The notes under the pieces: model-generated | What the model was told of the DNA's origin: nothing | The model's input: only the letters and a program-made list of their open reading frames with translations | Database searches by the model: none | Source of the DNA: Nitrospirota bacterium | GTDB lineage: Bacteria; Nitrospirota; UBA9217 | Reading direction: 5' to 3' | Assembly: GCA_023229435.1 (NCBI GenBank) | Contig: JALNZF010000013.1 | Coordinates: 1 to 64,000, forward strand | DNA length: 64,000 nt | In this document: one piece after another, positions 24,610 through 33,255 of the stretch | How the letters are laid out: each line of letters begins with the position of its first letter | Numbering within the stretch: the first letter of the stretch is position 1 | Translations under genes and position numbers: made by a program

Positions 24610-25043
24610 ATCGGTCCCCTTCCTCTCTCTTCTGTTCGTTGTTGGTTCTCGCCCGAAAGCGATCTGACCCAAAGCTCCCGGAACGTTCAATCGAACTTAT
24701 CGCAGCATTCGGAGATTTTATTGAACTCCTCTCCTCTTGTCAAGCAAAAATCAACAGGACATCCCACAAAATATTAATTGCATTCCCTTGCGTTTTAGAA
24801 GGGTTTATAGTACCTTGAAAACGTAAGGAAGGGAGAGCAACAAAAAGGGTAATGAGGTGAAGTATTCGGAAGGATGACGCCTTTCGCAGGTGGCGCGACG
24901 CAAATTTTTCTTCCCTCTGTTATTTAAGGGCGGGCGGGATATTAAATCCCTATTGTCGGCATGGTTATTTCATGCTATAGTAACGACTGACTGGTGCGGT
25001 TGACATACTTCCCAGTCGTTTTATTACCTCCCACAGGAACCTC
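24610..25043. other. Intergenic region upstream of the AraC gene
   Basis: No gene is evident. TGC-TATAGT (24973-24981) is an extended -10. TTGACA (25000-25005) with a weak TATTAC 16-17 bp on is a second promoter candidate. AACGACTG (24982-24989) and CAGTCGTT (25013-25020) are exact inverted repeats around the TTGACA, a plausible autoregulatory operator for the AraC-type protein. The GC-rich stretch 24870-24905 can fold (GCCTTTCGCAGGTGGC) but matches no riboswitch I know. Confidence 0.45.
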
Positions 25044-25844
25044 ATGGAACAGGCGATATCGAAATATTGCGGTTATTTCTGGGCCGGCCATTTTCTGTAT
25101 CTTGGCCGTTGCCCTGCAAACACCGTGCACATGCACTATGCCCTGCAGGTCATCGTAAATCGGGAGGGGCTCTTTCAGTTGCGCAGAGATAAAACCTCCA
25201 TCGAATGCGGAGGGGTCGTCGTCGGGTCAGGATGTCCCCACCAGTTGGTCAGTCCCAGCAATGCACACTCCTGGATACATCTGCTGATCGACCATGAATC
25301 CGATGTCGCCAAGGCAATCGCAAAACGGCATCTGGGGGAAAGGGATTTCAAGGTACTTGATGACGATCTTCTCAAACGGCTGCGAGGGTGCATCGATGTC
25401 CCCGGAAATTTTCTCGGATCGTGCCGAGATGCCGGCGAGGTATACAAAAAACTCGTTACCGAGCTCGGCGGCTATCCTGAACAGGCCGCGGTAGCGGTTG
25501 ATCCGCGGATCAAGGCAGCCATTGACCTGTTGAAGGGGGAATATCTCTCACGAAAAGTGGTCGTCACCGACCTTGCCCGGCATGCCTGTCTCTCCGAAAG
25601 CCGTTTGAGGCATCTGTTCACCGAGCAGATCGGCATTCCGCTCCGGCGTTATGTCCTCTGGCTCCGGTTGATGACCGCTGTCCAATTCGCCGTTCAAGGC
25701 GAGTCCCTCACGCAAGCCGCGCACAATGCCGGTTTTTCCGACTCAGCGCACCTGTGCCGCACGTTCAGAAGGATGTACGGCGTCACCCTTTCCGGCCTGA
25801 TTAAAAATAGCCGCTTCGTTCAAGTAATTTCCTGCTTTTCCTGA
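25044..25844 (+). CDS. AraC-family transcriptional regulator
   Basis: A 266-residue regulator. The N-terminal half is a cupin-like effector domain (NTVHMHYALQVIVNREGLFQL). The last roughly 100 residues hold two helix-turn-helix motifs (VVTDLARHACLSESRLRHLF and SLTQAAHNAGFSDSAHLCRTFRRMYGVTLS). It lies 190 bp upstream of the lipoprotein/TlpA cassette on the same strand, so that cassette is a reasonable target besides itself. The effector is unknown. Confidence 0.9.
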   Translation: MEQAISKYCGYFWAGHFLYLGRCPANTVHMHYALQVIVNREGLFQLRRDKTSIECGGVVVGSGCPHQLVSPSNAHSWIHLLIDHESDVAKAIAKRHLGERDFKVLDDDLLKRLRGCIDVPGNFLGSCRDAGEVYKKLVTELGGYPEQAAVAVDPRIKAAIDLLKGEYLSRKVVVTDLARHACLSESRLRHLFTEQIGIPLRRYVLWLRLMTAVQFAVQGESLTQAAHNAGFSDSAHLCRTFRRMYGVTLSGLIKNSRFVQVISCFS

Positions 25845-26034
25845 TACCATTCCTACAAATGCAGTGATGGGAAATCTGGTCACCGCCTCGGGCATGAGGC
25901 AGTGAGTTCTCCTTTTTCAGCTTGAGCTTGTCCTCCTGTGTTCGTGTCTCGACAACACTGCTTAACCTCTCTGTGCAGAGGGGGGCAAGCTCGTACTTTT
26001 TTTCAACGTATAGAGATAACGGGAAGGAGGCAAA

Positions 26035-26394
26035 ATGAAAAACGGATTTTTCATAGCGATTGCCTGCATGGCCGTGTTGATCGGTGCCTGCAGCCCCAGC
26101 ACGGATTTCCTGGTGTTAAAACACGGGAGGGGCTATTACGTGGGGAGTAACTCGAATGCCAGATATGAAATGTTGTGTACGTCTGGCGAAATGGATAAAG
26201 TACTTGCTTCCTCAAAACTGAGCATGGAACTAAAAAACTCCCTCTATAAATACAGCTGTTCCGAGGAACGATCCGGGGAAAAGGTTAAACAGCTCTACGC
26301 AGCCATGACGGTTGAACAGAGAAAAGACATTAAAAATGCCTTTAGAATTAACGGCTTTGACATAAACCAGGGTCCCGGATGTTGCGCAGATTAA
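26035..26394 (+). CDS. Small lipoprotein, paralogue 1
   Basis: A 119-residue exported lipoprotein: signal peptide with lipobox LIGAC, Cys at residue 20. The mature part includes YEMLCTSGEMDKVL, YKYSCSEERSGEKVKQLY and MTVEQRKDIKNAF. It is clearly paralogous to the protein at 26957-27301 (about half of positions identical by eye). Two invariant cysteines (EMLC and YSC) could form a disulfide. I do not recognise the family. Good SD (AAGGAGG). The gene ends 42 bp before the TlpA-like gene. Confidence 0.82.
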   Translation: MKNGFFIAIACMAVLIGACSPSTDFLVLKHGRGYYVGSNSNARYEMLCTSGEMDKVLASSKLSMELKNSLYKYSCSEERSGEKVKQLYAAMTVEQRKDIKNAFRINGFDINQGPGCCAD

Positions 26395-26435
26395 TGAGAA
26401 CCGCGGCCAACAACACCCCGATGAGGAGTTGCGTC

Positions 26436-26960
26436 ATGCGTCATATTCTATCCCTGTTCATTTTCTTTTCCATTATTTCCGCCAGGCAAGCAGCCTGTCT
26501 TGATACTGCCACCGAGAACGGGAAGCCTGCTCCATCATTCGCACTCGAAAATATCAACGGGGAAAAGGCCGCCCTCGCGGACTATAAGGGAATGGTCGTC
26601 CTCCTTAATTTTTGGGCGACCTATTGTGGACCCTGCAAAAAGGAAATGCCCTCTCTTCACAATCTTTTCCTCGCGTTTAAAAAGGACGGTCTCATCGTAT
26701 TAGCCGTATCCAGGGACGAAGACAAAAAAAATGTTCAATCATTCATCAAAAAACAGGCGATCACGTTTCCCGTGCTTATGGACAAAGATCAGGAGGTTTC
26801 CTTCGACCACTATGCTGTTCACAACCTTCCAACAAGCTTTCTCATCGACCGGGACGGTATCATCAGAGAAACGATCATCGGCGAACGGGAATGGGATGCT
26901 CCGGATATGAAAAAGAAAATAGGATCATTACTGTCGAGCAAGAAAGGAGAGATGCAATGA
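26436..26960 (+). CDS. TlpA/ResA-like thiol-disulfide oxidoreductase
   Basis: A 174-residue thioredoxin-fold protein with an N-terminal signal sequence (MRHILSLFIFFSIIS...ACL), directed to the periplasm. The active site is WATYCGPCKKEMPS, and the cis-proline loop is NLPTSFLIDRDG. GAGGAG precedes the ATG at 26436. It sits between two paralogous lipoproteins, each with two conserved Cys, and overlaps the second by ATGA. It may keep those cysteines reduced or oxidised; this is inference from context. Confidence 0.92.
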   Translation: MRHILSLFIFFSIISARQAACLDTATENGKPAPSFALENINGEKAALADYKGMVVLLNFWATYCGPCKKEMPSLHNLFLAFKKDGLIVLAVSRDEDKKNVQSFIKKQAITFPVLMDKDQEVSFDHYAVHNLPTSFLIDRDGIIRETIIGEREWDAPDMKKKIGSLLSSKKGEMQ

Positions 26961-27301
26961 AAACCTGGCTCTTGATAGGTATTGCCGGAATGGTCCTGCT
27001 TACCAGCGCCTGCACCCCCATGATCATGGTTGGCAAAGGAGAGCGGAGGGGCGCTTTCCTGGGGAGCAGCTCGAAGACCATGTATGAGATGTTGTGTGCG
27101 TCGGGTGACCTGAAGAAAGTGCTTACCGCAACACACCTGAGCACGGAAATGAAAGACTCATTCTATCAGTACAACTGTTCAGCCGAACGTTCCGGTGACA
27201 AGCTTAAGCAACTGTACGCTTCCATGACGCCTGAACAGAGGAAAGACATCAGAACTGCCTTCAAAGCGAATGGCTATTCGATAAACGGCGGAACCTGTTG
27301 A
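26957..27301 (+). CDS. Small lipoprotein, paralogue 2
   Basis: A 114-residue lipoprotein with lipobox LTSAC. The shared family core is YEMLCASGDLKKVL, YQYNCSAERSGDKLKQLY and MTPEQRKDIRTAFKANGYSIN, matching paralogue 1 over its length. Its start overlaps the TlpA-like gene stop (ATGA), so it is translationally coupled. Function unknown; duplication around a thiol oxidoreductase suggests a membrane-bound partner pair. Confidence 0.85.
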   Translation: MKTWLLIGIAGMVLLTSACTPMIMVGKGERRGAFLGSSSKTMYEMLCASGDLKKVLTATHLSTEMKDSFYQYNCSAERSGDKLKQLYASMTPEQRKDIRTAFKANGYSINGGTC

Positions 27302-27401
27302 GGACCGATTGAAACAACATCCGGTCGGATGAAAGCTCTCTGATAAAACAAGGTTCTTCAACAAAGATACCGATGATCAACATCGGCAGGCGATTTTCTT
27401 T

Positions 27402-27611
27402 ATGAATGAAACCATCAAAGTCATTCACATGAAAAAGAAATTTCCGCATGGCTGGTACGCAGCATGCGGACGGGATATCACATCGAATACCGCTGTCGTT
27501 TCTTCCTGGTCCGAGGTGACCTGTAAAAACTGCAAATTAAAACAATTGAGCGATACTGATTGTGGAAAATATTCCACTTTGTCCGCGAGGGTCAGGTCAG
27601 AGTGTTTATAG
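27402..27611 (+). CDS. Small zinc-ribbon-like protein
   Basis: A 69-residue frame with WYAACGRDI and WSEVTCKNCKLKQ. This is a C-x(n)-CxxC arrangement seen in many tiny bacterial and phage zinc-ribbon proteins. No recognisable operon and a weak ribosome-binding site; the start could also be the ATG at codon 10. Function unknown. Confidence 0.5.
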   Translation: MNETIKVIHMKKKFPHGWYAACGRDITSNTAVVSSWSEVTCKNCKLKQLSDTDCGKYSTLSARVRSECL

Positions 27612-27662
27612 CGCTATTCGTTCTTACCGTAAGCAATAACCCTGTTTCTTTTCTTGGCCCTC

Positions 27663-28757
27663 TTACACGTTAAACCGGAAAAGCATGATGTCCCCATCCT
27701 TGACCACGTAATCCTTTCCTTCGGAACGGAGCAGACCCGCCTCTTTCACGGCCTTCTCCGTGCCAAGCCTCATCAGATCATCGAAGTGGAATACCTCCGC
27801 GCGAATGAATCCTTTTTCAAAATCCGAGTGGATCTTGCCCGCGGCCTGTGGTGCCTTGGTGCCCTTGGTAATGGTCCAGGCCCGCACTTCTTTCTCGCCG
27901 GCGGTAAGGTAGGTGATAAGTCCAAGGAGCTCGTAGCCCGCGCGAATCATGCGATCGAGGCCTGACTCCTTGAGACCCATACCCGAAAGGTATTCCATTC
28001 GCTCTTCCGTGGGAAGCTGGGCAATCTCTCCCTCCACCTGGCCCGAGATGACGACGACCCGGGCGTTTTCCTCGGCAGCGATCATCCTGACCGCGTCAAC
28101 GAACGGGTTCGGTTTGTCCACCATGTCCTCTGCCACGTTGGCCACATAGAGCACCGGCTTGGCGGATAACAGGGCATAGCTCTTGAGCCACAAGGTCTCT
28201 TCCTCGGAATGGGTCGCGCGGCGGATCGGCTCCCCCCTGGCGAGCATGTCCTTGAGCCGCCGCATGAACTCCACCTCTTCCAGTCCCTTTTTGTCCGCGG
28301 TCCTGGCCGTCTTCTCGGCCTTGTACAGCCGTTTCTCTATCGCGTCGAGATCCGCAAGCATGAGTTCCGCTTCGATCACCTCGATGTCCTCCCGGGGGTC
28401 CACCTTCCCGGCCACGTGAATGACATTTGGGTCTTCGAAACAACGCACCACGTGCGCGATCGCGTCCACCTCGCGGATGTTGGCGAGAAACTTGTTTCCC
28501 AGCCCTTCACCCTGCGCCGCGCCCTTCACGAGACCTGCAATGTCCACGAACTCCATGCTCGTGGGCGTTCTTTTTTTCGGCTTGTAGATCTCGACAAGCC
28601 TGTCGATCCGCTCATCGGGCATGTCCACCACGCCAACGTTGGGATCGATGGTCGTGAAGGGATAGTTCGAGGCCTGAGCGCCCGCGGAAGTGAGCGCATT
28701 GAAAATGGTGGACTTTCCTACGTTCGGAAGGCCAACGATACCGCAGTTGAAACCCAT
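27663..28757 (-). CDS. ychF: Redox-regulated ATPase YchF (Obg family)
   Basis: A 364-residue P-loop protein that binds ATP. The start is the ATG of MGFNCGIVGLPNVGKST, placing the P-loop at the N-terminus as in the family. A central coiled region and a C-terminal TGS domain (about 280-364, ending GDIMLFRFNV) complete it. YchF binds ribosomes and is linked to translation and oxidative stress. It is the last gene of the prs-rplY-pth-ychF series. Confidence 0.96.
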   Translation of the reverse strand: MGFNCGIVGLPNVGKSTIFNALTSAGAQASNYPFTTIDPNVGVVDMPDERIDRLVEIYKPKKRTPTSMEFVDIAGLVKGAAQGEGLGNKFLANIREVDAIAHVVRCFEDPNVIHVAGKVDPREDIEVIEAELMLADLDAIEKRLYKAEKTARTADKKGLEEVEFMRRLKDMLARGEPIRRATHSEEETLWLKSYALLSAKPVLYVANVAEDMVDKPNPFVDAVRMIAAEENARVVVISGQVEGEIAQLPTEERMEYLSGMGLKESGLDRMIRAGYELLGLITYLTAGEKEVRAWTITKGTKAPQAAGKIHSDFEKGFIRAEVFHFDDLMRLGTEKAVKEAGLLRSEGKDYVVKDGDIMLFRFNV

Positions 28758-28811
28758 GACAAGCTCCTTTTCGGGACGATCCAAATTCCAGTCATTCATC
28801 TCAAAATCACG

Positions 28812-28905
28812 ATCTACCGCTGAAGCGCGGAGACACGGAGAAATGCATATTGAAAATAATTGGACTTTCTCTGCGCCTCGGCGGCCCTGCGGTAAACCTG
28901 AGTTG
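28812..28905. repeat. Palindromic CGCGGAG/CTCTGCG element
   Basis: AAGCGCGGAGACACGGAGAAA on one side and TTTCTCTGCGCCTCGGCGG on the other form a loose palindrome around AT-rich sequence. It is the same kind of intergenic element as at 35878, 40398 and 48472. Confidence 0.5.
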
Positions 28906-28918
28906 TTGTCTCAAAACA

Positions 28919-28961
28919 ATAAAAACCCGGAGCTGTCGGAATAGTCCTTCAGGTCCGGGCT
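28919..28961 (-). terminator. Terminator after pth
   Basis: On the minus strand AGCCCGGA and TCCGGGT pair, followed by TTTTATTG, beginning 10 bp after the pth stop. If efficient, ychF needs its own promoter. Confidence 0.65.
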
Positions 28962-28970
28962 TCTGAATGC

Positions 28971-29534
28971 TTACTTTTGATTAACGACATCCATGGCCCG
29001 TGTGGGGCCTTCCACGACAATACGTCTGACCGCTTCCGCGGCCTTTGCAATGGCCTCTGAAACTGCCGGACGTTCTTCGGCAAGAAATGGGCTGAGCACA
29101 TAATCCGCCGAATCCATATTCAGCGTTGGCCTGTTTATCCCGATGCGGACCCGGATAAACTCCGGTGACCCCAGGTACTCGATAATGGAGCGAAGCCCGT
29201 TGTGGCCTCCGTGGCCACCGCCGATCTTCACGCGCACGGACCCAAGCGGAAGATCCAGATCATCATGGAGTACGATCAGGTCGGAAGCAGTTCTGTAAGA
29301 GTCCCTCAGGATCGCCGCCACCGATTGGCCGCTGTCGTTCATATACGTCTGCGGCTTGACCAGGACCAGCTCCTCGGAATCGAGCCTGGCCTTGCCGATC
29401 AGGGCGTGGTGTTTTTCCTGAGTACACGCTCCCTGCAGGATACTGGCAAGCTCGTCAACCGCCATGAAGCCTGCGTTGTGACGCGTGCGTTCATACGTTC
29501 TGCCCGGGTTGCCAAGCCCAACAATGATCTTCAT
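28971..29534 (-). CDS. pth: Peptidyl-tRNA hydrolase
   Basis: A 187-residue enzyme releasing tRNA from stalled peptidyl-tRNA. The start is the ATG of MKIIVGLGNPGRTY, the standard family N-terminus; a start 9 bp upstream would add MFP only. The catalytic histidine lies in TRHNAGF (near residue 20), with the YMNDSG, HDDLDLPLG and GGGHGGHNGLRSI motifs intact. It follows rplY after a repeat-filled gap, the common bacterial order. Confidence 0.97.
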   Translation of the reverse strand: MKIIVGLGNPGRTYERTRHNAGFMAVDELASILQGACTQEKHHALIGKARLDSEELVLVKPQTYMNDSGQSVAAILRDSYRTASDLIVLHDDLDLPLGSVRVKIGGGHGGHNGLRSIIEYLGSPEFIRVRIGINRPTLNMDSADYVLSPFLAEERPAVSEAIAKAAEAVRRIVVEGPTRAMDVVNQK

Positions 29535-29544
29535 GGGAAACAAG

Positions 29545-29672
29545 CCCCAAATTTCAAATCACAAATTCCCAATAAGCACCAAACTCCAAATCCAAAATTC
29601 CAAACTGTTTGGAATTGTAATAGTATCTTTTTGGAATTTATGTGGTGCTTGTTATTTGGTGCTTGTAGCTTA
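29545..29672. repeat. AT-rich palindrome (AATTCCAAACTGTTTGGAATT core)
   Basis: CCAAAATTCCAAAC and GTTTGGAATT pair directly at the centre. Flanking words (AAGCACCAAA against TTTGGTGCTT) pair further out, making a long palindrome in the rplY-pth gap. No gene. Confidence 0.6.
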
Positions 29673-29681
29673 TATCCGCCG

Positions 29682-30440
29682 CTATTTCTTGGGCCCAGCT
29701 TCCTTCTTCGGAGCAGCCTCTTTTGCACCTTCTTTGGCTCCTTCTTTGCCTTTTGCTTCAGCGCCCGACGCGGCCGCAGCCTCTTCTTCCTTCTTTGTCT
29801 TCTTGACGAGCTCGGGCTCAGCGCCCTCCGCTGCCACAGCCGGGGTCGCGGTAAGCATTTCCTCAAGCTTGGCCTCCGAGATCGGCGGTTGGATCGTCGC
29901 CACGGTCGAGTCAAGATCGGTCAGGATCTTTACACCTTCAGGCGCCTTGATATCTCTCACATGGAGCGACTCGTTCACCTTGAGGTGCTCGATATTGACA
30001 TCGATAAAATCCGGGATATGTGCCGGGAGGCACTCGATCTCGAGATCACGCTGGCCATACTGGAAGATACCGCCTTCCTTCACCCCGATGGAATTCCCGG
30101 AAATGTGCACTGCCACCTGGATCTTCACCTTCTGGTTCATGGCGACTTCCATGAGATCGAGATGGATGAGCTTGCCGCTTATGGGGTCAACCTGGTAGTC
30201 CTTGATCAGGGCCAGCTTCATCCCCGCGCCTTTTCCTCCCTCAAGCTTGAGATTGATAAGCGCATGCGCTCCGCCCTCGGTGTTAAGGACCTTCGAGACA
30301 TCCTTATTGACCATCACGATGGGCGTGGACTTGCCGTGGCTGTAGAGGACCGCCGGAACCTGTGCGTCCCTCCGCAATCCCCGGGCAGCTCCCTTGCCCA
30401 CCTTTTCCCTGACTTGCGCTGTTAATGCTATTTTATCCAT
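29682..30440 (-). CDS. rplY: 50S ribosomal protein L25 (CTC type)
   Basis: A 252-residue two-domain L25/CTC protein that binds 5S rRNA. The N-terminal domain has KIALTAQVREKVGKGAARGLR and the C-terminal TL5 domain IPDFIDVNIEHL. The tail (about 205-252) is low-complexity, rich in Lys/Glu/Ala/Gly, probably disordered. Longer CTC-type L25 proteins are common outside enterobacteria. It lies between prs and pth. Confidence 0.95.
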   Translation of the reverse strand: MDKIALTAQVREKVGKGAARGLRRDAQVPAVLYSHGKSTPIVMVNKDVSKVLNTEGGAHALINLKLEGGKGAGMKLALIKDYQVDPISGKLIHLDLMEVAMNQKVKIQVAVHISGNSIGVKEGGIFQYGQRDLEIECLPAHIPDFIDVNIEHLKVNESLHVRDIKAPEGVKILTDLDSTVATIQPPISEAKLEEMLTATPAVAAEGAEPELVKKTKKEEEAAAASGAEAKGKEGAKEGAKEAAPKKEAGPKK

Positions 30441-30575
30441 TTCTCCTCCGATTCAATTTATGAAGCATTATACATGACTACCGAATAAGCACTGATGAAT
30501 ATTCTTCGGCTGACCACAGGACCATCTCCGATTCCCTGAAGGTATCCGTGTTCACCAGTGGTTTCTCTCTTCCGT

Positions 30576-31535
30576 TTATACGAACAACGAGCTGAGCGAT
30601 GTTTCCTCGTGAATCCTCGTGATGGCATCGGCAAGAAGCTGCGCAACGGAAAGCACCGTCAACTTTCTGCATTCCTGTTGCTTGGTGTCCAGAGCGATCG
30701 TATTGGTCGTGATCAGCTCATCGAGCGAAGAATCATTAATGCGCTTGATCGCCGGACCCGAGAGCACCGCGTGAGAACAGGCCGCGCTGATCATGCCCGC
30801 TCCATTCTCCTTAAGCGCGGCCGCGCCCTCGGTCAGGGTCCCGGCGGTGTCCACCATATCATCCAGCAGCAGGCAGTCGTGTCCGTTGACATCGCCGATA
30901 ATGTGCATGACCTGCGCCTCGTTCGGTTTGTCCCGCCGCTTGTCGATGATCGCAAGCGCCGCATTGAGCCGCTTGGCGAACGCCCGCGCCCGCTCCACGC
31001 CGCCGGCGTCGGGAGAAACAACGGTCAGGTTGGTAAATTTCTTTGACCGGAGATACTCGAGGAGCACCGGTGCGGCAAACAGGTTGTCCACGGGGATATT
31101 GAAGAACCCCTGTATCTGGCCCGCATGCAGATCCACCGTAAGGACCCGGTTCGCGCCCGCGGTCGTGATCAGATCGGCCACAAGCTTGGACGTAATAGGA
31201 ACGCGGGGCTGCACTTTCCGGTCCTGCCGGCTGTACCCGTAATAAGGGAGCACCGCCGTGATGCGGGTTGCCGACGCCCGCTTGAGCGCATCGATCATGA
31301 TCAGGAGTTCCATGAGATTCCGGTTCACCGGGCTCCCCGTGGGCTGCACGACGAAAACATCCATGCCGCGCACGTTGTCCACGATCTGGACATTGATCTC
31401 GCCGTCGCTGAAACGGCCTACCAGCGCGTTCCCGAGCGGAATGTCCATCTTCTGGCAGATCTCCTTTGCCAGCGCCAGGTTTGCGTTTCCCGAAAAGATC
31501 TTTATTTCCCGTGATCTCGCCTTCACTTCATTCAT
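30576..31535 (-). CDS. prs: Ribose-phosphate pyrophosphokinase
   Basis: A 319-residue enzyme that makes PRPP from ribose-5-phosphate and ATP for nucleotide, His and Trp synthesis. The signature regions RFSDGEINVQI (about 42-52), the VDLHAGQIQGFF flexible loop, and the PRPP-binding CLLLDDMVDTAGTL are present. The length is exactly typical. It is preceded on the same strand by tRNA-Gln and followed by rplY. Confidence 0.97.
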   Translation of the reverse strand: MNEVKARSREIKIFSGNANLALAKEICQKMDIPLGNALVGRFSDGEINVQIVDNVRGMDVFVVQPTGSPVNRNLMELLIMIDALKRASATRITAVLPYYGYSRQDRKVQPRVPITSKLVADLITTAGANRVLTVDLHAGQIQGFFNIPVDNLFAAPVLLEYLRSKKFTNLTVVSPDAGGVERARAFAKRLNAALAIIDKRRDKPNEAQVMHIIGDVNGHDCLLLDDMVDTAGTLTEGAAALKENGAGMISAACSHAVLSGPAIKRINDSSLDELITTNTIALDTKQQECRKLTVLSVAQLLADAITRIHEETSLSSLFV

Positions 31536-31551
31536 CCTCTTTTCCGAATAC

Positions 31552-31625
31552 TGGTTCGGGGACAGGGATTCGAACCCCGATAAAAGGCTTCAAAGGCCTC
31601 TGTCCTACCATTAGACGATCCCCGA
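31552..31625 (-). tRNA. tRNA-Gln (anticodon TTG)
   Basis: 74 nt with encoded CCA. The acceptor arms TCGGGGA and TCCCCGA pair fully. The anticodon stem GAGGC/GCCTT frames the loop CTTTGAA, giving anticodon TTG. The T-arm carries TTCGAAT. It lies just upstream of prs on the same strand and may be cotranscribed. Confidence 0.95.
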
Positions 31626-31793
31626 TCGAAGGCCGACTCCGGGCCTGGCCGCGGGGCCGGATAACTTCCGATAAAGAACAACTGCGAAAACCAAATGATC
31701 CTGTTGCTGACGGCCCCTCTCCGTTCACAGAGACTTTCAGCCGTAATAAGAGCGGGGCGCATTCTCTAACAGGGTAAATATCAAAATATCAAA

Positions 31794-31812
31794 GGATAGG
31801 CAGAGCCTATCC
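31794..31812 (-). terminator. Hairpin terminator after spoVG
   Basis: GGATAGGC and GCCTATCC pair perfectly around a 3-nt loop. On the minus strand TTTGATATTTTG follows. The rest of 31626-31857 holds no gene. Confidence 0.6.
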
Positions 31813-31857
31813 TCTCGTATCAGATGCAGAATCGGCAAAACTCGTATCAGCAGCATA

Positions 31858-32160
31858 TTATTTCTCTTCAGGATCTTTTGGCTCCGGCTCCTGCTTCGTG
31901 GGCTTGGCCAGCTCGCGTTCGTATTCAGCAAGGACCTTCTTCTCGATCACCTGCCTGGTCTCGCTGTTCAGCGGATGGGCGATGTCCTTGAACGTTCCAT
32001 CCTTCATCTTGCGGCTCGGCATGGCCACAAACAATCCCGCGTTGCCGTTAATGACACGCAGGTCCCTGATCAGGAACACGCTGTCGATCGTTATGGTTGC
32101 ATAGGCCTTGAGACGCTCTTCATTATTGACCGGGAAAACCCTCACCTCCGTGATTTCCAT
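31858..32160 (-). CDS. spoVG: SpoVG-family septation/RNA-binding protein
   Basis: A 100-residue protein starting MEITEVRVFPVN, the family N-terminus. The SD AAGGGGAG before this ATG decides the start over upstream in-frame codons. The core LRVINGNAGLFVAMPSRKMKDGTFKDIAHPLN is strongly conserved. SpoVG proteins bind nucleic acid and affect septation and gene expression, and they are frequent outside sporulators. It follows ispE by 64 bp. Confidence 0.95.
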   Translation of the reverse strand: MEITEVRVFPVNNEERLKAYATITIDSVFLIRDLRVINGNAGLFVAMPSRKMKDGTFKDIAHPLNSETRQVIEKKVLAEYERELAKPTKQEPEPKDPEEK

Positions 32161-32224
32161 AGACTCCCCTTCACACTGAAGAATCGTGGCACACTGGTCG
32201 ATCCCGACAACTTCCGTTATGCTG

Positions 32225-33103
32225 CTATCCCGAGCGTAATTCCGCAAACGGTGATGCGGTCAATGTTTCAACCGGATAGGACCTCCATCCCTCAGGGGAA
32301 AGTCTATCAGCGGCGACCCGGCATGCAGCAACGGTCTCGAATATGCCGAACACCGTCGGCCCGCTCCCGCTCATGAGGGCACCCAAGGCCCCCTGGTCCA
32401 AAAGCGCATCTTTGATCTTGTTTATCACCGGGTGAACTACTGAGGTCACCTGCTCAAGGTCATTATGGAGCCCCAAGGCGATATTTCGGAGATTAAGCCT
32501 TGCAATTTTATTACAGTCGCCTTTTTTTGTCAACCCCAAATTTAAGTTTTTGTAGACCCAGGCAGTGGAGGTCTCAAACCCCGGATTGACGAGCAGGACC
32601 GGGAAGTGCGGCAACGGTGTCAGCTCGGTGAGGATTTCTCCCCTCCCCCGCGCAAGGGCCGTCGGCCCGAAGAAAAAAAAGGGCACGTCCATGCCGATCC
32701 GGGCGCCGATCTCGGCCAGCCGGTCCCGGTCAAGTCCAATGCCGAGCAGCCTGTTCAAAGCCATGAGCACGGCTGCGGCATTGCCGCTCCCTCCGCCGAG
32801 CCCGGCCGCAACGGGTATGTTTTTTTTGATCTCGATCGCCAGGCCGGTCTCTTGGCCGGAGATCCTGAGTATTTCCAATGCCGCCTTCCAGGCAATGTTC
32901 TCCTCCCCGGATGGCACCGCATGGCTGTCACAGGACACGCTGACGCCCGATCCGCCGAGCGATACGGTCACCTCGTCGAAGAGCCCCACCATCTGCATCA
33001 GCATCTCAACGTCGTGGTACGCATCCGGTCTCCTGCCGAGCACGGACAGACAAAGGTTGATCTTAGCCGGAGAAAGGAGCGTTATTGTGTTAATGGTAGC
33101 CAT
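32225..33103 (-). CDS. ispE: 4-diphosphocytidyl-2-C-methyl-D-erythritol kinase
   Basis: A 292-residue GHMP kinase of the MEP isoprenoid pathway. The ATP-binding loop PVAAGLGGGSGNAAAVL lies near 95-111, the N-terminal motif is LLSPAKINLCLSVLGRRPDAYHD, and the C-terminal ALMSGSGPTVFGIF glycine motif is present. The start codon is preceded not by an SD but by the arm of a tandem-repeat palindrome (33114-33246). Confidence 0.96.
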   Translation of the reverse strand: MATINTITLLSPAKINLCLSVLGRRPDAYHDVEMLMQMVGLFDEVTVSLGGSGVSVSCDSHAVPSGEENIAWKAALEILRISGQETGLAIEIKKNIPVAAGLGGGSGNAAAVLMALNRLLGIGLDRDRLAEIGARIGMDVPFFFFGPTALARGRGEILTELTPLPHFPVLLVNPGFETSTAWVYKNLNLGLTKKGDCNKIARLNLRNIALGLHNDLEQVTSVVHPVINKIKDALLDQGALGALMSGSGPTVFGIFETVAACRVAADRLSPEGWRSYPVETLTASPFAELRSG

Positions 33104-33113
33104 AGAAATCAGT

Positions 33114-33246
33114 GCTCTAAAGTGACTAAAGTGAACTAAAATGCGCTAAAGTGAGAACTTCTAATCTTATTTTAGGCACTTTAGGCACTTTAGGCACTTT
33201 AGGCACTTTAGGCACTTTAGGCACTTTATGAATTTTAGGCACTTTT
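33114..33246. repeat. Tandem TTTAGGCAC repeats with facing CTAAAGTG arm, copy 1
   Basis: Six perfect head-to-tail copies of TTTAGGCAC run from 33171 to 33224, with a seventh at 33234-33242. Opposite them, four CTAAAGTG-like words (33116-33155) are complementary, so the whole can fold as one hairpin. The same element with fewer copies lies upstream of metG (46024-46133). Confidence 0.85.
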
Positions 33247-33255
33247 TTCCCCTCT

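Noticed and set aside
24841..24910. Possible cyclic-di-GMP riboswitch before the AraC gene
   Set aside because: A GACGCAAA word is present, but the other conserved GEMM elements and the second stem are missing.
33171..33242. CRISPR-like array
   Set aside because: The 9-bp units are directly abutting without spacers, so it is a simple tandem repeat.
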